From the NCBI RefSeq assembly GCF_030316765.1, contig NZ_JASZYT010000006.1, forward strand, positions 62,001 through 126,000: 64,000 nt of DNA, given 5' to 3'. The position numbers and the translations under genes are program-made. The DNA comes from Variovorax saccharolyticus (GTDB lineage Bacteria > Pseudomonadota > Gammaproteobacteria > Burkholderiales > Burkholderiaceae_C). The notes beneath the pieces were generated by a model, which saw only the letters and a list, made by a program, of their open reading frames with translations, made no database searches and had not been told where the DNA came from. Positions 36,901 through 45,445 of the stretch are shown here, one piece after another. The stretch's first letter is position 1. Every line of letters begins with the position of its first letter.

Positions 36901-37445
36901 CTGTTGACCTCGCTGTTGCGCTGGAAGCGCAGGTTGCGCTCGGCATCGATGAAGGCCGCGAAGCTGGCGCGCATGTCGTCGGTCAGGCGCTTGCCGCGCC
37001 CAAGGCTCACGGCCTGCTGGTAGTCGCCGCCGCTGCGCCGCAGCGCGATGGTCTCGCGGGCGAAGTCGTTCCAGGCGTCCTGCAGCGCGGCGATGCGATC
37101 GATGCGGGCGCTCTGCGCGGGGTTGTCCGCCACCAGCGCCTTCAAGGCACCGAAGTCGTTCTTCACCCGGGCCAGGGCGCTGTCGTAGGGCTCCAGGAAA
37201 CTCTCGTCGCCGGTGATCAGGAAGCCCCGCATGCCGGTCTCCATGTCGATGCTGCGGCGCTGCAGCTCGGTCGCGTTGCCGGTCACGCGGTCGGTGTGCT
37301 CGACCCAGCCGACCACCGACAGCAGGTAGACGATCAGCCCGACGAAGACCATCGCGCCGATCACTCCCCCGATCAGCGGCAGCTTCAGGTTGCGGCCGAG
37401 CAGGCGCTGGAATTCCTCGGGGTCGATCGCGGAAGGAGTTTTCAT
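33963..37445 (-). CDS. large hybrid histidine kinase (CHASE3-GAF-HisKA-HATPase-3xREC)
   Basis: The product has 1160 residues from ATG 37445. Membrane helices lie at about 24-44 and 184-206 around a CHASE3 domain (SIDMETGMRGFLITGDESFL). A GAF domain (about 240-385) and a long coiled coil (395-485) precede HisKA (LANMSHELRTPLNS, His 496) and HATPase (KNLLSNALKFTDRG, DSGIGIPADQQD, GGTGLGLSISRDL). After a Pro/Ala-rich linker come three receivers with Asp 818, 940 and 1087. The coiled coil is Glu/Gln-rich (ELQVQQEELRTANEELEE), as in methylated kinases. It is the first gene of the cheR-cheB series. Confidence 0.93.
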   Translation of the reverse strand: MKTPSAIDPEEFQRLLGRNLKLPLIGGVIGAMVFVGLIVYLLSVVGWVEHTDRVTGNATELQRRSIDMETGMRGFLITGDESFLEPYDSALARVKNDFGALKALVADNPAQSARIDRIAALQDAWNDFARETIALRRSGGDYQQAVSLGRGKRLTDDMRASFAAFIDAERNLRFQRNSEVNSTSIAIVVLFVLFTLISTGLLAFFGRRQLLRLSESYDAVLGEQAAHAEVLQRQAWLRGAQTELGNELVGELSAQEMGRKVLAFFSRHIGSLVGAMYLRERHGALHRVASYGFSNAAEASPQVIAPNEGLVGQAASERRLMRVEPVQADYLRVNSGLGEMAPAAAVLLPVQNDGIVNGVIELALPQAPSERSMQLLELVGPGIGSAVGAVRYRQQLQDALAETQQLNEELQVQQEELRTANEELEEQSRALRASQATLENQQAELEQTNSQLSERTEALDQRNAALRRAQRDLEERADELQRASRYKSEFLANMSHELRTPLNSALILAKLLGDNPRGNLDAEQVKFAESIYASGNDLLVLINDILDIAKVEAGKLEVVAEEVAPAKLGESLEMSFGRLAAQKQLGFRLEIRPDAPASLVTDRQRVEQILKNLLSNALKFTDRGEVALTVSGTADGGASFAVTDSGIGIPADQQDVIFEAFRQADGTTSRRYGGTGLGLSISRDLTRLLGGTLAVHSVPGTGSTFTLQLPARAPQADAQAEARPAARPSPAPVRPRAELPPAPKAPAAAPVPAPQFADDRALPRDQARRVLVIEDEPQFAHILYDLAHELGYRCLVAHGAADGFSLATQFLPDAILLDMRLPDSPGLGVLQRLKDDPHTRHIPVHVVSAQDNAEAALHMGAIGYALKPTSREQLTEVFRKFEDKLTQKVKAVLLVEDDALQRESVVKLIADDDVVITAVESGEEALALLRSRVFDCMITDLRLPDMQGSELLKRMATEEIVSFPPVIVYTGRNLTRDEEAELLRYSRSIIIKGARSPERLLDEVTLFLHKVEADLSSERQSMLKTARGRDRVFEGRRILLVDDDVRNIFALTSALEQRGAAVEIGRNGREALDKLDQVRDIDLVLMDVMMPEMDGLEATRRLRQDPRFAKLPVIAVTAKAMKDDQEQCLAAGANDYLAKPVDLDRLFSLLRVWMPKMERL

Positions 37446-37559
37446 GAGGCGGTGGGTGGGCAAAGCAAAACCCGCCTAGCCTGCCAGAAGCCTGGCCGCA
37501 GCCCTGTCGGATAAGACCGCGAAATGGTCTGGACCGGCACACCGCGCTACGCTCCGGCC

Positions 37560-38390
37560 ATGAACATCTTCGACGAGCCCAAGATCGATTGCCACAACCA
37601 CATCTTCGATCCGCAGCGCTTCCCCTACGCCAGCGACACTCACTATCGCCCGAGCGGCCAGGAGTCCGGCTCGGCCGATCTCTTTCTCGCGGTGCTCGAT
37701 GCGCATGGCGTGCAGAAGGCGCTGGTGGTCGGTCCCAACTCGGGCTACGGCACGGACAACCGCTGCCTGCTCGATGCGATCGCGCGCAGCGCCGGCCGCT
37801 TCAAGGGCATCGCGGTGGTCGACAACGGCATCGCGCTCGACGCGCTTGCGGCGCTGCAGGCGCAAGGCATCGTGGGGGTGGCGTTCAACCCGTCCTTCCT
37901 CGGTGTCGCGTACTACCTGCAGGCCGGCGAGCTGCTGAAGAAGCTCGAGCGGCTCGGCATGCTGCTCCAGGTGCAGGTCGAGCGAGACCAGTTGCCGGCG
38001 CTGATGCCCCTGCTGGACGTCGCGCCGCGGCTGCGCCTGCTGATCGACCATTGCGGCAAGCCGCAGGTGGAGGCCGGCCTGCGCCAGCCCGGCTTCGCGG
38101 CGCTGCTGGAACTGGGGCGCTCGGGGCGCGCCGTCGTCAAGCTCTCGGGTTTCGCGAAATTCTCGCAGCAGCCCCATCCGCACGAGGACGCCTGGCCCTT
38201 CGTGCAGGCGCTGGTGGACGCCTTCACGCTCGAACGCTGCGTCTGGGGCTCCGACTGGCCCTACCTGCGGGCCACCGAACGCATCGACTACGGCGTTCAG
38301 CTGAAGCTCGTCGAGCGGCTCTTTCCAGACCCGGCCGAGCGGCGCAAGCTGCTGTGGGAGACGCCGCTGCAGCTGCTGGCAGGCGCCTGA
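37560..38390 (+). CDS. amidohydrolase-family protein (2-pyrone-4,6-dicarboxylate lactonase-like)
   Basis: Metal-dependent hydrolase of 276 residues from ATG 37560. It shows the N-terminal metal motif KIDCHNHIFDP, the LLIDHCGKPQ strand, VVKLSGFAKFS and the C-terminal CVWGSDWPYLRATERIDYG with the catalytic Asp. The closest described type is the 2-pyrone-4,6-dicarboxylate or lactone hydrolase group of the amidohydrolase_2 family. The substrate is not evident from neighbours. It is convergent with katE with 3 bases between the genes. Confidence 0.85.
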   Translation: MNIFDEPKIDCHNHIFDPQRFPYASDTHYRPSGQESGSADLFLAVLDAHGVQKALVVGPNSGYGTDNRCLLDAIARSAGRFKGIAVVDNGIALDALAALQAQGIVGVAFNPSFLGVAYYLQAGELLKKLERLGMLLQVQVERDQLPALMPLLDVAPRLRLLIDHCGKPQVEAGLRQPGFAALLELGRSGRAVVKLSGFAKFSQQPHPHEDAWPFVQALVDAFTLERCVWGSDWPYLRATERIDYGVQLKLVERLFPDPAERRKLLWETPLQLLAGA

Positions 38391-38393
38391 GGC

Positions 38394-40574
38394 TCAGGCC
38401 GGAACAGCGTCGACGTTGGCCCGGTCCCAGTGCCGGTGCTTCGCGATCGCGGCCACGAAGTCCTGTGCCACCTGGTGCGCCGCGGTCGCGTCGCCGAGGT
38501 TGGTGACTGGCGTCGGCGCCACCACGACGCCCGCCGGCGCGGCCTTCGGGTCCTCGCCGATGCCCAGCGAGGCCAGCAGCTGCACCCCTTCGCCCACGGT
38601 GCAGATCGCCTTGCAATGCTTGTAGGCCTCGAGCACGAAGTGCACCGCATCGCCGTTCTGGGCCAGGGCCCGGACGCCTTCGGCTCCCGCCGGCACCAGC
38701 ACCGCATCGAACATCACCGAGGGCGTGTTGACGAAGGTGACGTCGACCTCGAGCTGGCGCTTCGAGGCGCTGGCGATGGTGCCCAGCCGGGGCCCCACCA
38801 CCTTGCACTGGGCGCCGGCCTGCTCGATCCCTTCGCGGATCACCTTCAGCGAGGCCGAGTCGATGCCGTCGGCCACCAGGATCGCGACCTTGCGCGTCTT
38901 GACCGATCCGCCGCCGGTGTCGGCCATGCTGAGCGCCGGCGACTCGTCGATCGGCATCGTGAATCGGTGCTCGCGAAAGCCCGCGCGCCCGGCCGCCGCC
39001 TTGGCATCCGGCGGCTTGATGCCCAGCACTTCGGCCACGCGCCGAGCCAGCTTCTCGTCGACGTGCGCGAGGTTGTCGACCATCCGCTGGCGCACCGCCG
39101 GCACCTCGACCTTCGACAGTTCGAAGCGGAAGGCCGCGATGATGTGCTCCTTCTCGGGTGCGGTCTGGCTGTTGAAGAACAGCCGCGCCTGGGTGAAGTG
39201 GTCATCGAAGGACGGGCTGCGCCGGCGCACCTTCGGCGGCTCCAGGGCCTCCGGAAACGACTGGAAGCCCGCGCTGGCGCCATCGACCCGGAACTCCTTG
39301 CCGTCGCCCAGCGAGTTCGGCTCGTAGGCCACCTGGCCGCGCGCGATCGTCTGCCGGTGCATGCCGTCGCGCTGGAAGTTGTGGAAGGGGCAGACGCCCT
39401 TGTTGATCGGCAGTTCGTGGAAGTTGGCGCCACCGAGCCGCGAGATCTGCGTGTCGGTGTAGGAGAACAGGCGCCCCTGCAGCAGCGGGTCGTTCGAGAA
39501 GTCGATGCCCGGCACCACATGGCCCGGATGGAAGGCCACCTGCTCGGTCTCGGCGAAGAAGTTGTCCGGGTTGCGGTTCAGCACCATGCGGCCGATGCGC
39601 TGCACCGGCACCATCTCCTCGGGGATCAGCTTGGTCGGATCGAGCAGGTCGAAGCCGAAGGCATGCTCCTTGTCCTGCGGGATCATCTGCACGCCGAGCT
39701 CCCATTCGGGGAAATCGCCGGCCTCGATCGCCTCCCACAGGTCGCGCCGGTGAAAGTCGGCGTCCTTGCCGGCGATCTTCTGCGCCTCGTCCCAGGCCAA
39801 GCCGTGGATGCCGAGCTTGGGCTTCCAGTGGAACTTCACGAAGTGGCTCTCGCCGCGGGCATTGATGAAGCGGAAGGTGTGGACGCCGAAGCCCTCCATC
39901 ATGCGCAGGCTGCGCGGAATCGCGCGGTCCGACATCGCCCACATCAGCATGTGGGTGGTCTCGGGCATCAGCGAGGCGAAATCCCAGAAGGTGTCGTGGG
40001 CGCTCGCCGCCTGCGGCATCTCGTGGTGCGGCTCCGGCTTCACGGCGTGGACCAGGTCCGGGAACTTCATCGCATCCTGGATGAAGAACACCGGGATGTT
40101 GTTGCCCACCAGGTCGTAGTTGCCTTGCTGCGTATAGAACTTGACCGCGAAGCCGCGCACGTCGCGCACCGTATCGGCCGAACCGCGCGAACCCGCGACG
40201 GTCGAAAAGCGCACGAAAACGGGCGTCTTCACCGCCGGGTCCTGCAGGAACTCGGCCGCGGTGAACTGCGACATCGACTTGTAGACCTCGAAATAGCCGT
40301 GCGCCGCCGAGCCCCGCGCATGCACCGCGCGCTCCGGAATGCGCTCGTGGTCGAAATGCGTGATCTTCTCGCGCAGGATGAAGTCTTCCAGCAGCGTCGG
40401 GCCGCGCACGCCGGCCCGCAGGGAATTGTGGTTGTCGGGAATCTGCAGGCCCTGGTTGGTGGTCAGCAGGGCGGCGTTGTCGCTGGTGAAGGTGTCCAGC
40501 TGCTCCTGCTTGGCCTGGCTGCCATCGCCCTGCTTGGGGCGACGGCCCGCGGCCGCCTTGTGGGGTGAGGTCAT
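38394..40574 (-). CDS. katE: large-subunit monofunctional catalase (HPII type)
   Basis: Haem catalase of 726 residues, the clade-2 large-subunit form. The start ATG 40574 has AAGGAAA upstream. Distal-side motifs are FDHERIPERAVHARGSAAHG (catalytic His) and RFSTVAGSRGSADTVRDVRG; NYDLVGNNIPVFFIQDAMKF follows. The C-terminal flavodoxin-like domain begins near KVAILVADGIDSASLKVI and is complete. It is transcribed alone; a divergent transglutaminase-like gene lies 281 bases away. Large catalases are often under stationary-phase control; no such promoter could be defined. Confidence 0.96.
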   Translation of the reverse strand: MTSPHKAAAGRRPKQGDGSQAKQEQLDTFTSDNAALLTTNQGLQIPDNHNSLRAGVRGPTLLEDFILREKITHFDHERIPERAVHARGSAAHGYFEVYKSMSQFTAAEFLQDPAVKTPVFVRFSTVAGSRGSADTVRDVRGFAVKFYTQQGNYDLVGNNIPVFFIQDAMKFPDLVHAVKPEPHHEMPQAASAHDTFWDFASLMPETTHMLMWAMSDRAIPRSLRMMEGFGVHTFRFINARGESHFVKFHWKPKLGIHGLAWDEAQKIAGKDADFHRRDLWEAIEAGDFPEWELGVQMIPQDKEHAFGFDLLDPTKLIPEEMVPVQRIGRMVLNRNPDNFFAETEQVAFHPGHVVPGIDFSNDPLLQGRLFSYTDTQISRLGGANFHELPINKGVCPFHNFQRDGMHRQTIARGQVAYEPNSLGDGKEFRVDGASAGFQSFPEALEPPKVRRRSPSFDDHFTQARLFFNSQTAPEKEHIIAAFRFELSKVEVPAVRQRMVDNLAHVDEKLARRVAEVLGIKPPDAKAAAGRAGFREHRFTMPIDESPALSMADTGGGSVKTRKVAILVADGIDSASLKVIREGIEQAGAQCKVVGPRLGTIASASKRQLEVDVTFVNTPSVMFDAVLVPAGAEGVRALAQNGDAVHFVLEAYKHCKAICTVGEGVQLLASLGIGEDPKAAPAGVVVAPTPVTNLGDATAAHQVAQDFVAAIAKHRHWDRANVDAVPA

Positions 40575-40855
40575 CTCGATTTCCTTGGGTTGCAGACAAG
40601 CGGAGCGCACGGCTGAGCGCCTGGTCATAGCTTAGGCTCGGGGCCTGCCCGCGGACCGTAGTGACGGTACGCTCTCGCCTGTCGGCGCGGCGAGTGGTGC
40701 GCGGTAGGACCGCACCGACGGCCTCAAGCCATGGCCTACGCGCGTTTGCGCGCACCCGCCCACAGGGTGCGACGATGCGATTGCCTACGATGGACCGCGC
40801 AAGCCGGCATCAAACCTGCTTCAACTGCATCTCCCCACCCAAAGGTCTGCCCGCC
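40575..40855. other. divergent intergenic region of katE
   Basis: 281 bases between the divergent katE and transglutaminase-like genes. It holds short inverted repeats (such as GTAGTGACGGTAC-like segments near 40656-40672), but no promoter or operator that I can name. No gene is seen in it. Confidence 0.4.
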
Positions 40856-41683
40856 ATGCTCATCAGAATCGGTTTCGACATCGAGCTCGGCGTCACGGCG
40901 CCGACCGCCCTCATCTACATGCTCCAGCTGCATCCTTCGCGCGCAGCCGATCTGCAGGGCATGGAGAACCTCACGATCAGTCCGCCGCTGCGCACCGACC
41001 ACTACACCGACAGCTTCAATAACCACTGCGCCCGCGTGGCGGTTCCACTGGGCGTGAACCGGGTACGGCTGCGCAACGAGGCCGTGGTGTTCGACACCGG
41101 CTGGCCGGACCCGGTGTCGTACGGCGCGATCGAGCATGCACCGGCCGACCTGCCGGTGGAAACCCTCCAGTTCCTGCTGCCCAGCCGCTACTGCGAGGTC
41201 GACAGCGAGCTGCTGCAGTTCGCCTGGGCGCAGTTCGGCGGCGTGCCGCAAGGCTGGCAGCGCGTGCAGGCGATCTGCGACTTCGTGCACCGCCACCTGC
41301 GCTTCGACTACCAATGCGCACGCGCCACGCGGACCGCACTGGAGGCCTTCCGCGAAAGAGTCGGCGTTTGCCGGGACTTCACGCAGCTGGCCATCACGCT
41401 GTGCCGCTGCATGAACATCCCGGCCCGCTACGTCACGGGCTATCTCGGCGACATCGGCATTCCGCCGGTGCCCTATCCGATGGATTTCAGCGCCTGGTTC
41501 GAGGTCTACCTCGGCGACCGCTGGCACACCTTCGACGCCCGCCACAACACGCCGCGCATCGGCCGCGTGGTGATCGCGCGCGGCCGCGACGCGGCCGACG
41601 TTCCGATCACGATGGTGTTCGGCCTCAACACGCTGGAGCGCTTCGAAGTGACCACCGACGAAGTGCTCGCGGTCGCCGCCTGA
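40856..41683 (+). CDS. transglutaminase-like protein
   Basis: The product has 275 residues from ATG 40856. An N-terminal beta domain (FDIELGVTAPTALIYMLQLH) precedes the transglutaminase-like core with the triad Cys (RVGVCRDFTQLAITLCRCMN), His and Asp (DRWHTFDARHNTPRIGRVVI). Bacterial members are usually cysteine proteases or amidases of unknown substrate. No signal peptide is seen, so it is probably cytoplasmic. It is divergent from katE. Confidence 0.88.
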   Translation: MLIRIGFDIELGVTAPTALIYMLQLHPSRAADLQGMENLTISPPLRTDHYTDSFNNHCARVAVPLGVNRVRLRNEAVVFDTGWPDPVSYGAIEHAPADLPVETLQFLLPSRYCEVDSELLQFAWAQFGGVPQGWQRVQAICDFVHRHLRFDYQCARATRTALEAFRERVGVCRDFTQLAITLCRCMNIPARYVTGYLGDIGIPPVPYPMDFSAWFEVYLGDRWHTFDARHNTPRIGRVVIARGRDAADVPITMVFGLNTLERFEVTTDEVLAVAA

Positions 41684-41753
41684 GCATCGTTGCGCGAACC
41701 CGCCGGACTGTTTTGGCGTACGCTCCGTTGATGTGCCGAAACCGGAAAGCGAC

Positions 41754-42206
41754 ATGAAACGACTGGGCCTGACTTCGAAGGTGGCGACTCTGGCGCTGGC
41801 GGGCCTCGCGACCCTGACGCCGGCGGCCGCCCAGCGCAACGATGCGGCCTTCGAGAGCGATCGACGCTTCTGCGCCAGCGGCCGCTCGGGCATGGACTTC
41901 AACAGCTGCATGTGGCAGATGCAGAACCAGCGCAACAGCGGCTGGAACCGCAACAGCAACAACGGTTGGGGCAACAACAATGGCTGGGACAACAACAACG
42001 GCTGGAACAACGGCAACAACGGCTGGAACGACAACGGCTGGAACAACAACAACGGCTGGCAGAACCAGCAGCCTGGATGGCGCGCGCCGCCCTCGTCGAT
42101 GCCCCGCTTGAGCGACATGCAGCAGCGCGCCCTGGACAACTGCGTCCTGCTGCAGCGATCGGAGCAGGCCCGATGCCGCGCCACGGTGCTGTCCACCGTG
42201 CGCTAG
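41754..42206 (+). CDS. secreted Asn/Gly/Trp-repeat protein
   Basis: The product has 150 residues from ATG 41754 with GGAAAG upstream. A signal peptide covers about 1-26 (ATLALAGLATLTPAAAQ). The centre (residues 60-110) is a low-complexity array of NNGW-like units such as NNGWGNNNGWDNNNGW, with a Trp about every six to eight residues. A C-terminal part (DMQQRALDNCVLLQRSEQAR) carries paired Cys. I know no function; a cell-surface or matrix role is a guess. It overlaps the next gene by 34 bases. Confidence 0.75.
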   Translation: MKRLGLTSKVATLALAGLATLTPAAAQRNDAAFESDRRFCASGRSGMDFNSCMWQMQNQRNSGWNRNSNNGWGNNNGWDNNNGWNNGNNGWNDNGWNNNNGWQNQQPGWRAPPSSMPRLSDMQQRALDNCVLLQRSEQARCRATVLSTVR

Positions 42207-42787
42207 CCCTGCTGGCGGCCGGCACGCTGTGGGCCGGCCCGGCGATCGCGCAGGCGGATCGCTCGATGCTGATGGACGTCGCGATCGCCTATGTGCTGGG
42301 CAAGTCCTCGGACCACCGCTACGCCGCCGTGCTCGATTTCTCGGAGCACTCGAGCCGGCCACGCTTCTACGTGATCGATCGCAGCAGCGAGCAGGTCGTG
42401 CAGAGCTTTCATGTCGCCCACGGCATAGGCTCCGAAGGTCCCGACGACGACGGCTATGCGGAGACTTTCTCCAACGTTCCCGACAGCGAGACCAGCAGCC
42501 TGGGCCTGTACCTCACCGGTGCCACCTACATCAGCGGCCAGCCCGGGCACGGCCTGTCGATGCGGCTGCACGGCCTGTCGGAAAGCAACAGCCTGGCGTT
42601 CGAGCGCCTGATCGTGATTCACGGCCACTCCTACATGGATCCGGACCTGGTCCAGGCGCAAGGCAAGGCCGGGCTCAGCGAAGGCTGCATGGTGTTCTCG
42701 GCCGGCGACCGCGACACCGTGGTGCGCATGCTCAGGGGCGGCGCGCTGATCTACGCGGTGAAGAACCTCGAAAGCCTCGAGGATTGA
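42173..42787 (+). CDS. murein L,D-transpeptidase-like protein (YkuD_2 type)
   Basis: The product has 204 residues from ATG 42173, chosen because GGAG lies 8 bases upstream. A signal peptide covers about 1-26 (RALALLAAGTLWAGPAIA). The catalytic region shows VIHGHSYMDPDLVQAQGKAG and LSEGCMVFSAGD, the His and SxGC motif of this L,D-transpeptidase-like family. Members are predicted to act on peptidoglycan in the periplasm. The gene overlaps the repeat-protein gene and is probably cotranscribed with it. It converges on ligD. Confidence 0.85.
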   Translation: MPRHGAVHRALALLAAGTLWAGPAIAQADRSMLMDVAIAYVLGKSSDHRYAAVLDFSEHSSRPRFYVIDRSSEQVVQSFHVAHGIGSEGPDDDGYAETFSNVPDSETSSLGLYLTGATYISGQPGHGLSMRLHGLSESNSLAFERLIVIHGHSYMDPDLVQAQGKAGLSEGCMVFSAGDRDTVVRMLRGGALIYAVKNLESLED

Positions 42788-42797
42788 GCCGAGCGCC

Positions 42798-45365
42798 TCA
42801 GGGCGGCGCGTAGCCCAGCCGCTTCATCGCGGGGCCGAGCGCCCGGCCGCTCTTGTCGAACTCGGCCCAGGGCTGGTTGCCCGTGGCGAGCCGGCGCGAG
42901 ATGTTCTGCACCGTCCATTGCGACGCGCTCTCGAGTTCCGGCAACTCGTCCCAAGCCAGCGGCACCGACACGCCGAGGCCGGGCCGCGAGCGCGCCGACC
43001 AGGCGCTGACCGTGGTCGCGCCGAAGCCATTGCGCAGGTAGTCGACGAAGATCTTGCCGACCCGGTTGCGCGGGCCGCTCTTGGCGACGAAGCGATCGGG
43101 AATGGTGCTCGCCAGGTGCTGCACGACCGCCTGCGAGAAGCCCTTGACCGCGTCCCATCCGTAGTGCCGCCTGATCGGCACCAGCACGTGCAGGCCCTTG
43201 CCGCCGCTGGTCTTCAGGAAGGCCGGCAGGCCGAGCTCGGTCAGCAGGGTCTGCACCAGCAGCGCCGCTTCCTGCATCCGGGCCCAGGGCACGCCCTCGC
43301 CGGGGTCGAGGTCGAAGGTCATGCGATCGGGCGTGTCGATGGCCTTCGAGGTGGCGTTCCAGGTGTGCAGCTCGATCACGTTCATCTGCGCTGCCGACAG
43401 CAGTCCGCGCGCCGAGTCGATCTGCAGCAGCGGATCGTGGTCGCGGTCGAGCGCGGGGTCGAGCAGCTTCACGCCGGGCATCTCGCTGTGCTGCGCATGC
43501 TTCTGGAAGAACAGCTCGCCGCCGATGCCCTCGGGCGCACGCACCAGCGACACCGGCCGGCCTTTGAGGTGCGGCAGCATGAGTGGTGCCACCCGTTCGT
43601 AGAAGGCGACCAGTTCGCCCTTGGTGACGCCGCTCTTCTTGTCGATCACGCGCTCGGCGTGGGTGATGCGCAGGGCCATGGACTTCGTCGCTCCTTGGGT
43701 CGTGTCGCCGCCGCGGCCGGTCGATGCGGGCTCGGGCGGCTCGGCCAGCTCGCGCCGGATCTGCGCCGCCGGCTTGTCGCTGCGCAGACCCTGGAACACC
43801 GAATGGCGAATGCGGCCCTCGCGCGTCCACTCGCCGAAGGACACCTCGCACACCAGCACCGGCTTGACCCACTGTGCCGCGACACCGGCGGGTCTTTCGT
43901 TGAAGGGGCACTGCTCGCTGGCCTGCTCGTCGAGCCGGGCCTTGATGTCGGCCAGCCGGCTTTCGTCGAATCCGGTGCCGACATTGCCGCAGTAGCTCAG
44001 CCCGCCGGCGTCGTCGTGGACGCCGAGCAGCAGCGAGCCGAAGCCCGAGCGCGAGCCCTTCGGCGCGGTATAGCCGCCGATCACGAACTCCTGCCGGCGC
44101 TGGTTCTTGAGCTTGATCCAGTCGGGCGAGCGGCGCGACACGTAGGCCGAGCCCCTGCGCTTGCCGACGATGCCCTCGAAGCCCAGCTTCGCCGACGAGG
44201 CGAGCAGGTCGCGCGGCGCGGCGTCGAAGGCCTCGCTGAGCCGCAGCTGCGCCGGCGGCCGGCTGCCGAGCAGGCGCGCCAGACGCTCCCGGCGCTCCTC
44301 GAGCGGCAGCGAGCGCAGGTCCAGCCCATCGAGAAAGGGGGCATCGAACAGCCAGTAGGCGATCTTCGACGTGGCACCGCGGTCGAAGGCGTTCTGCAAC
44401 GCCTGGAAATCGGGTGCGCCGTGCTCGCCGGCAACCACGATCTCGCCGTCCAGCCACGCGGACTTCGTCTTCAGCCTCGCCAGCGCCTTCGCCAGCGTCG
44501 GCAGCTTCGCGGTCCAGTCGTGGCCGTTGCGCGTGATGCATTGAACCCTGTCGCCGTCGATGCGCGCCAGCAGGCGATAGCCGTCGAACTTGAGTTCGTA
44601 GAGCCAGTCGCCGGGCCTGGCGGGCGGCCCCGCAGCGAGCGTCGCCAACTGCGGCGCCAGCGCAGCCGGCAACGCCGCCTTGCGCCCCGCGCTCGTTGCA
44701 GTCGCGGCACTCTTCGCGCTCTTCGCGCTCTTTGCGCTCTTCGCAGGGCTCTTGCCGGCCGGTCCGCCCGGCGCGACCGGCGGCGGCGGATGGTCCACGT
44801 CGCGGCCACTCAGCACGCTGTCGGGCTCGGCCTCGACGACGTCGTAGTCCGCCAGCAGCCGCACTTCGGCATCTCTCTCCTTGATCAGCAGCCACGGCAC
44901 CTGCTTCTCGCCCTCGCTGCGCATCCGCACCAGGGTCCAGCGGCCGCGCAGCTTGCGGCCGCGCAGCTCGAACTTGAGCTTGCCCTCGGCCAGCCCCTGC
45001 CGCGCATCGCCTTCGGCCACCCACTCGCCCCGATCCCAGACGATCACGGTGCCGGCGCCGTACTGCTTGGGCGGGATGGTGCCTTCGAAGCTGCCATAGG
45101 AGATCGGGTGGTCTTCGACCTGCACCGCCATGCGCTTCACGGCCGGATCCAGACAGGGCCCCTTGGGTACCGCCCAGCTCTTCAGCGTGCCGTCGAGCTC
45201 GAGCCGGAAGTCGTAGTGCAGATGGCTCGCATGGTGCTTCTGGACGACGAAGGAGAGCGAGCCGCGGCCGGACTTGCCGCCGGTGCGCGGTTCGGGTGTC
45301 TTCTTGAAGTCGCGCTTGCCGTGGTACGGCGCCAGGGCTTCGCGTGCTCGGGAGGCTGCGGGCAT
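42798..45365 (-). CDS. ligD: multifunctional DNA ligase LigD
   Basis: ATP-dependent ligase of the bacterial non-homologous end-joining pathway, 855 residues. Domain order is phosphoesterase (about 36-185; HHASHLHYDFRLELDG, VEDHPISYGSFEGTIPPKQY), ligase (about 235-540; LYELKFDGYRLLAR with adenylated Lys 259) and primase-polymerase (about 555-850; RMTFDLDPGEGVPWARMQE, SGGKGLHVLVPI). A Lys/Ser/Ala repeat linker lies at 205-222. The order matches Pseudomonas LigD. The partner Ku gene is not in the window. Confidence 0.96.
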   Translation of the reverse strand: MPAASRAREALAPYHGKRDFKKTPEPRTGGKSGRGSLSFVVQKHHASHLHYDFRLELDGTLKSWAVPKGPCLDPAVKRMAVQVEDHPISYGSFEGTIPPKQYGAGTVIVWDRGEWVAEGDARQGLAEGKLKFELRGRKLRGRWTLVRMRSEGEKQVPWLLIKERDAEVRLLADYDVVEAEPDSVLSGRDVDHPPPPVAPGGPAGKSPAKSAKSAKSAKSAATATSAGRKAALPAALAPQLATLAAGPPARPGDWLYELKFDGYRLLARIDGDRVQCITRNGHDWTAKLPTLAKALARLKTKSAWLDGEIVVAGEHGAPDFQALQNAFDRGATSKIAYWLFDAPFLDGLDLRSLPLEERRERLARLLGSRPPAQLRLSEAFDAAPRDLLASSAKLGFEGIVGKRRGSAYVSRRSPDWIKLKNQRRQEFVIGGYTAPKGSRSGFGSLLLGVHDDAGGLSYCGNVGTGFDESRLADIKARLDEQASEQCPFNERPAGVAAQWVKPVLVCEVSFGEWTREGRIRHSVFQGLRSDKPAAQIRRELAEPPEPASTGRGGDTTQGATKSMALRITHAERVIDKKSGVTKGELVAFYERVAPLMLPHLKGRPVSLVRAPEGIGGELFFQKHAQHSEMPGVKLLDPALDRDHDPLLQIDSARGLLSAAQMNVIELHTWNATSKAIDTPDRMTFDLDPGEGVPWARMQEAALLVQTLLTELGLPAFLKTSGGKGLHVLVPIRRHYGWDAVKGFSQAVVQHLASTIPDRFVAKSGPRNRVGKIFVDYLRNGFGATTVSAWSARSRPGLGVSVPLAWDELPELESASQWTVQNISRRLATGNQPWAEFDKSGRALGPAMKRLGYAPP

Positions 45366-45445
45366 GGGGTTCTCCAGGCTGGCACCTTAGTGTGCGCCGG
45401 AGAACCCGACTGTAGGAACTGGCCCCGATCCGGAGGCGCCGGGCC

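Noticed and set aside
33930..37514. 1194-codon open frame on the plus strand
   Set aside because: Antisense to the large hybrid kinase, which has clear domain motifs; the long frame reflects codon bias only.
33115..37542. 1475-codon minus-strand frame that ends in CheR
   Set aside because: Only the last 283 codons are CheR. The rest is an off-frame reading of the kinase gene, which ends in a GTGA overlap with the CheR start.
41941..42080. Tandem DNA repeat interpreted as a satellite or CRISPR-like array
   Set aside because: The repetition is that of NGW codons within an open frame with a signal peptide and varied codons, so it is a protein-level repeat.
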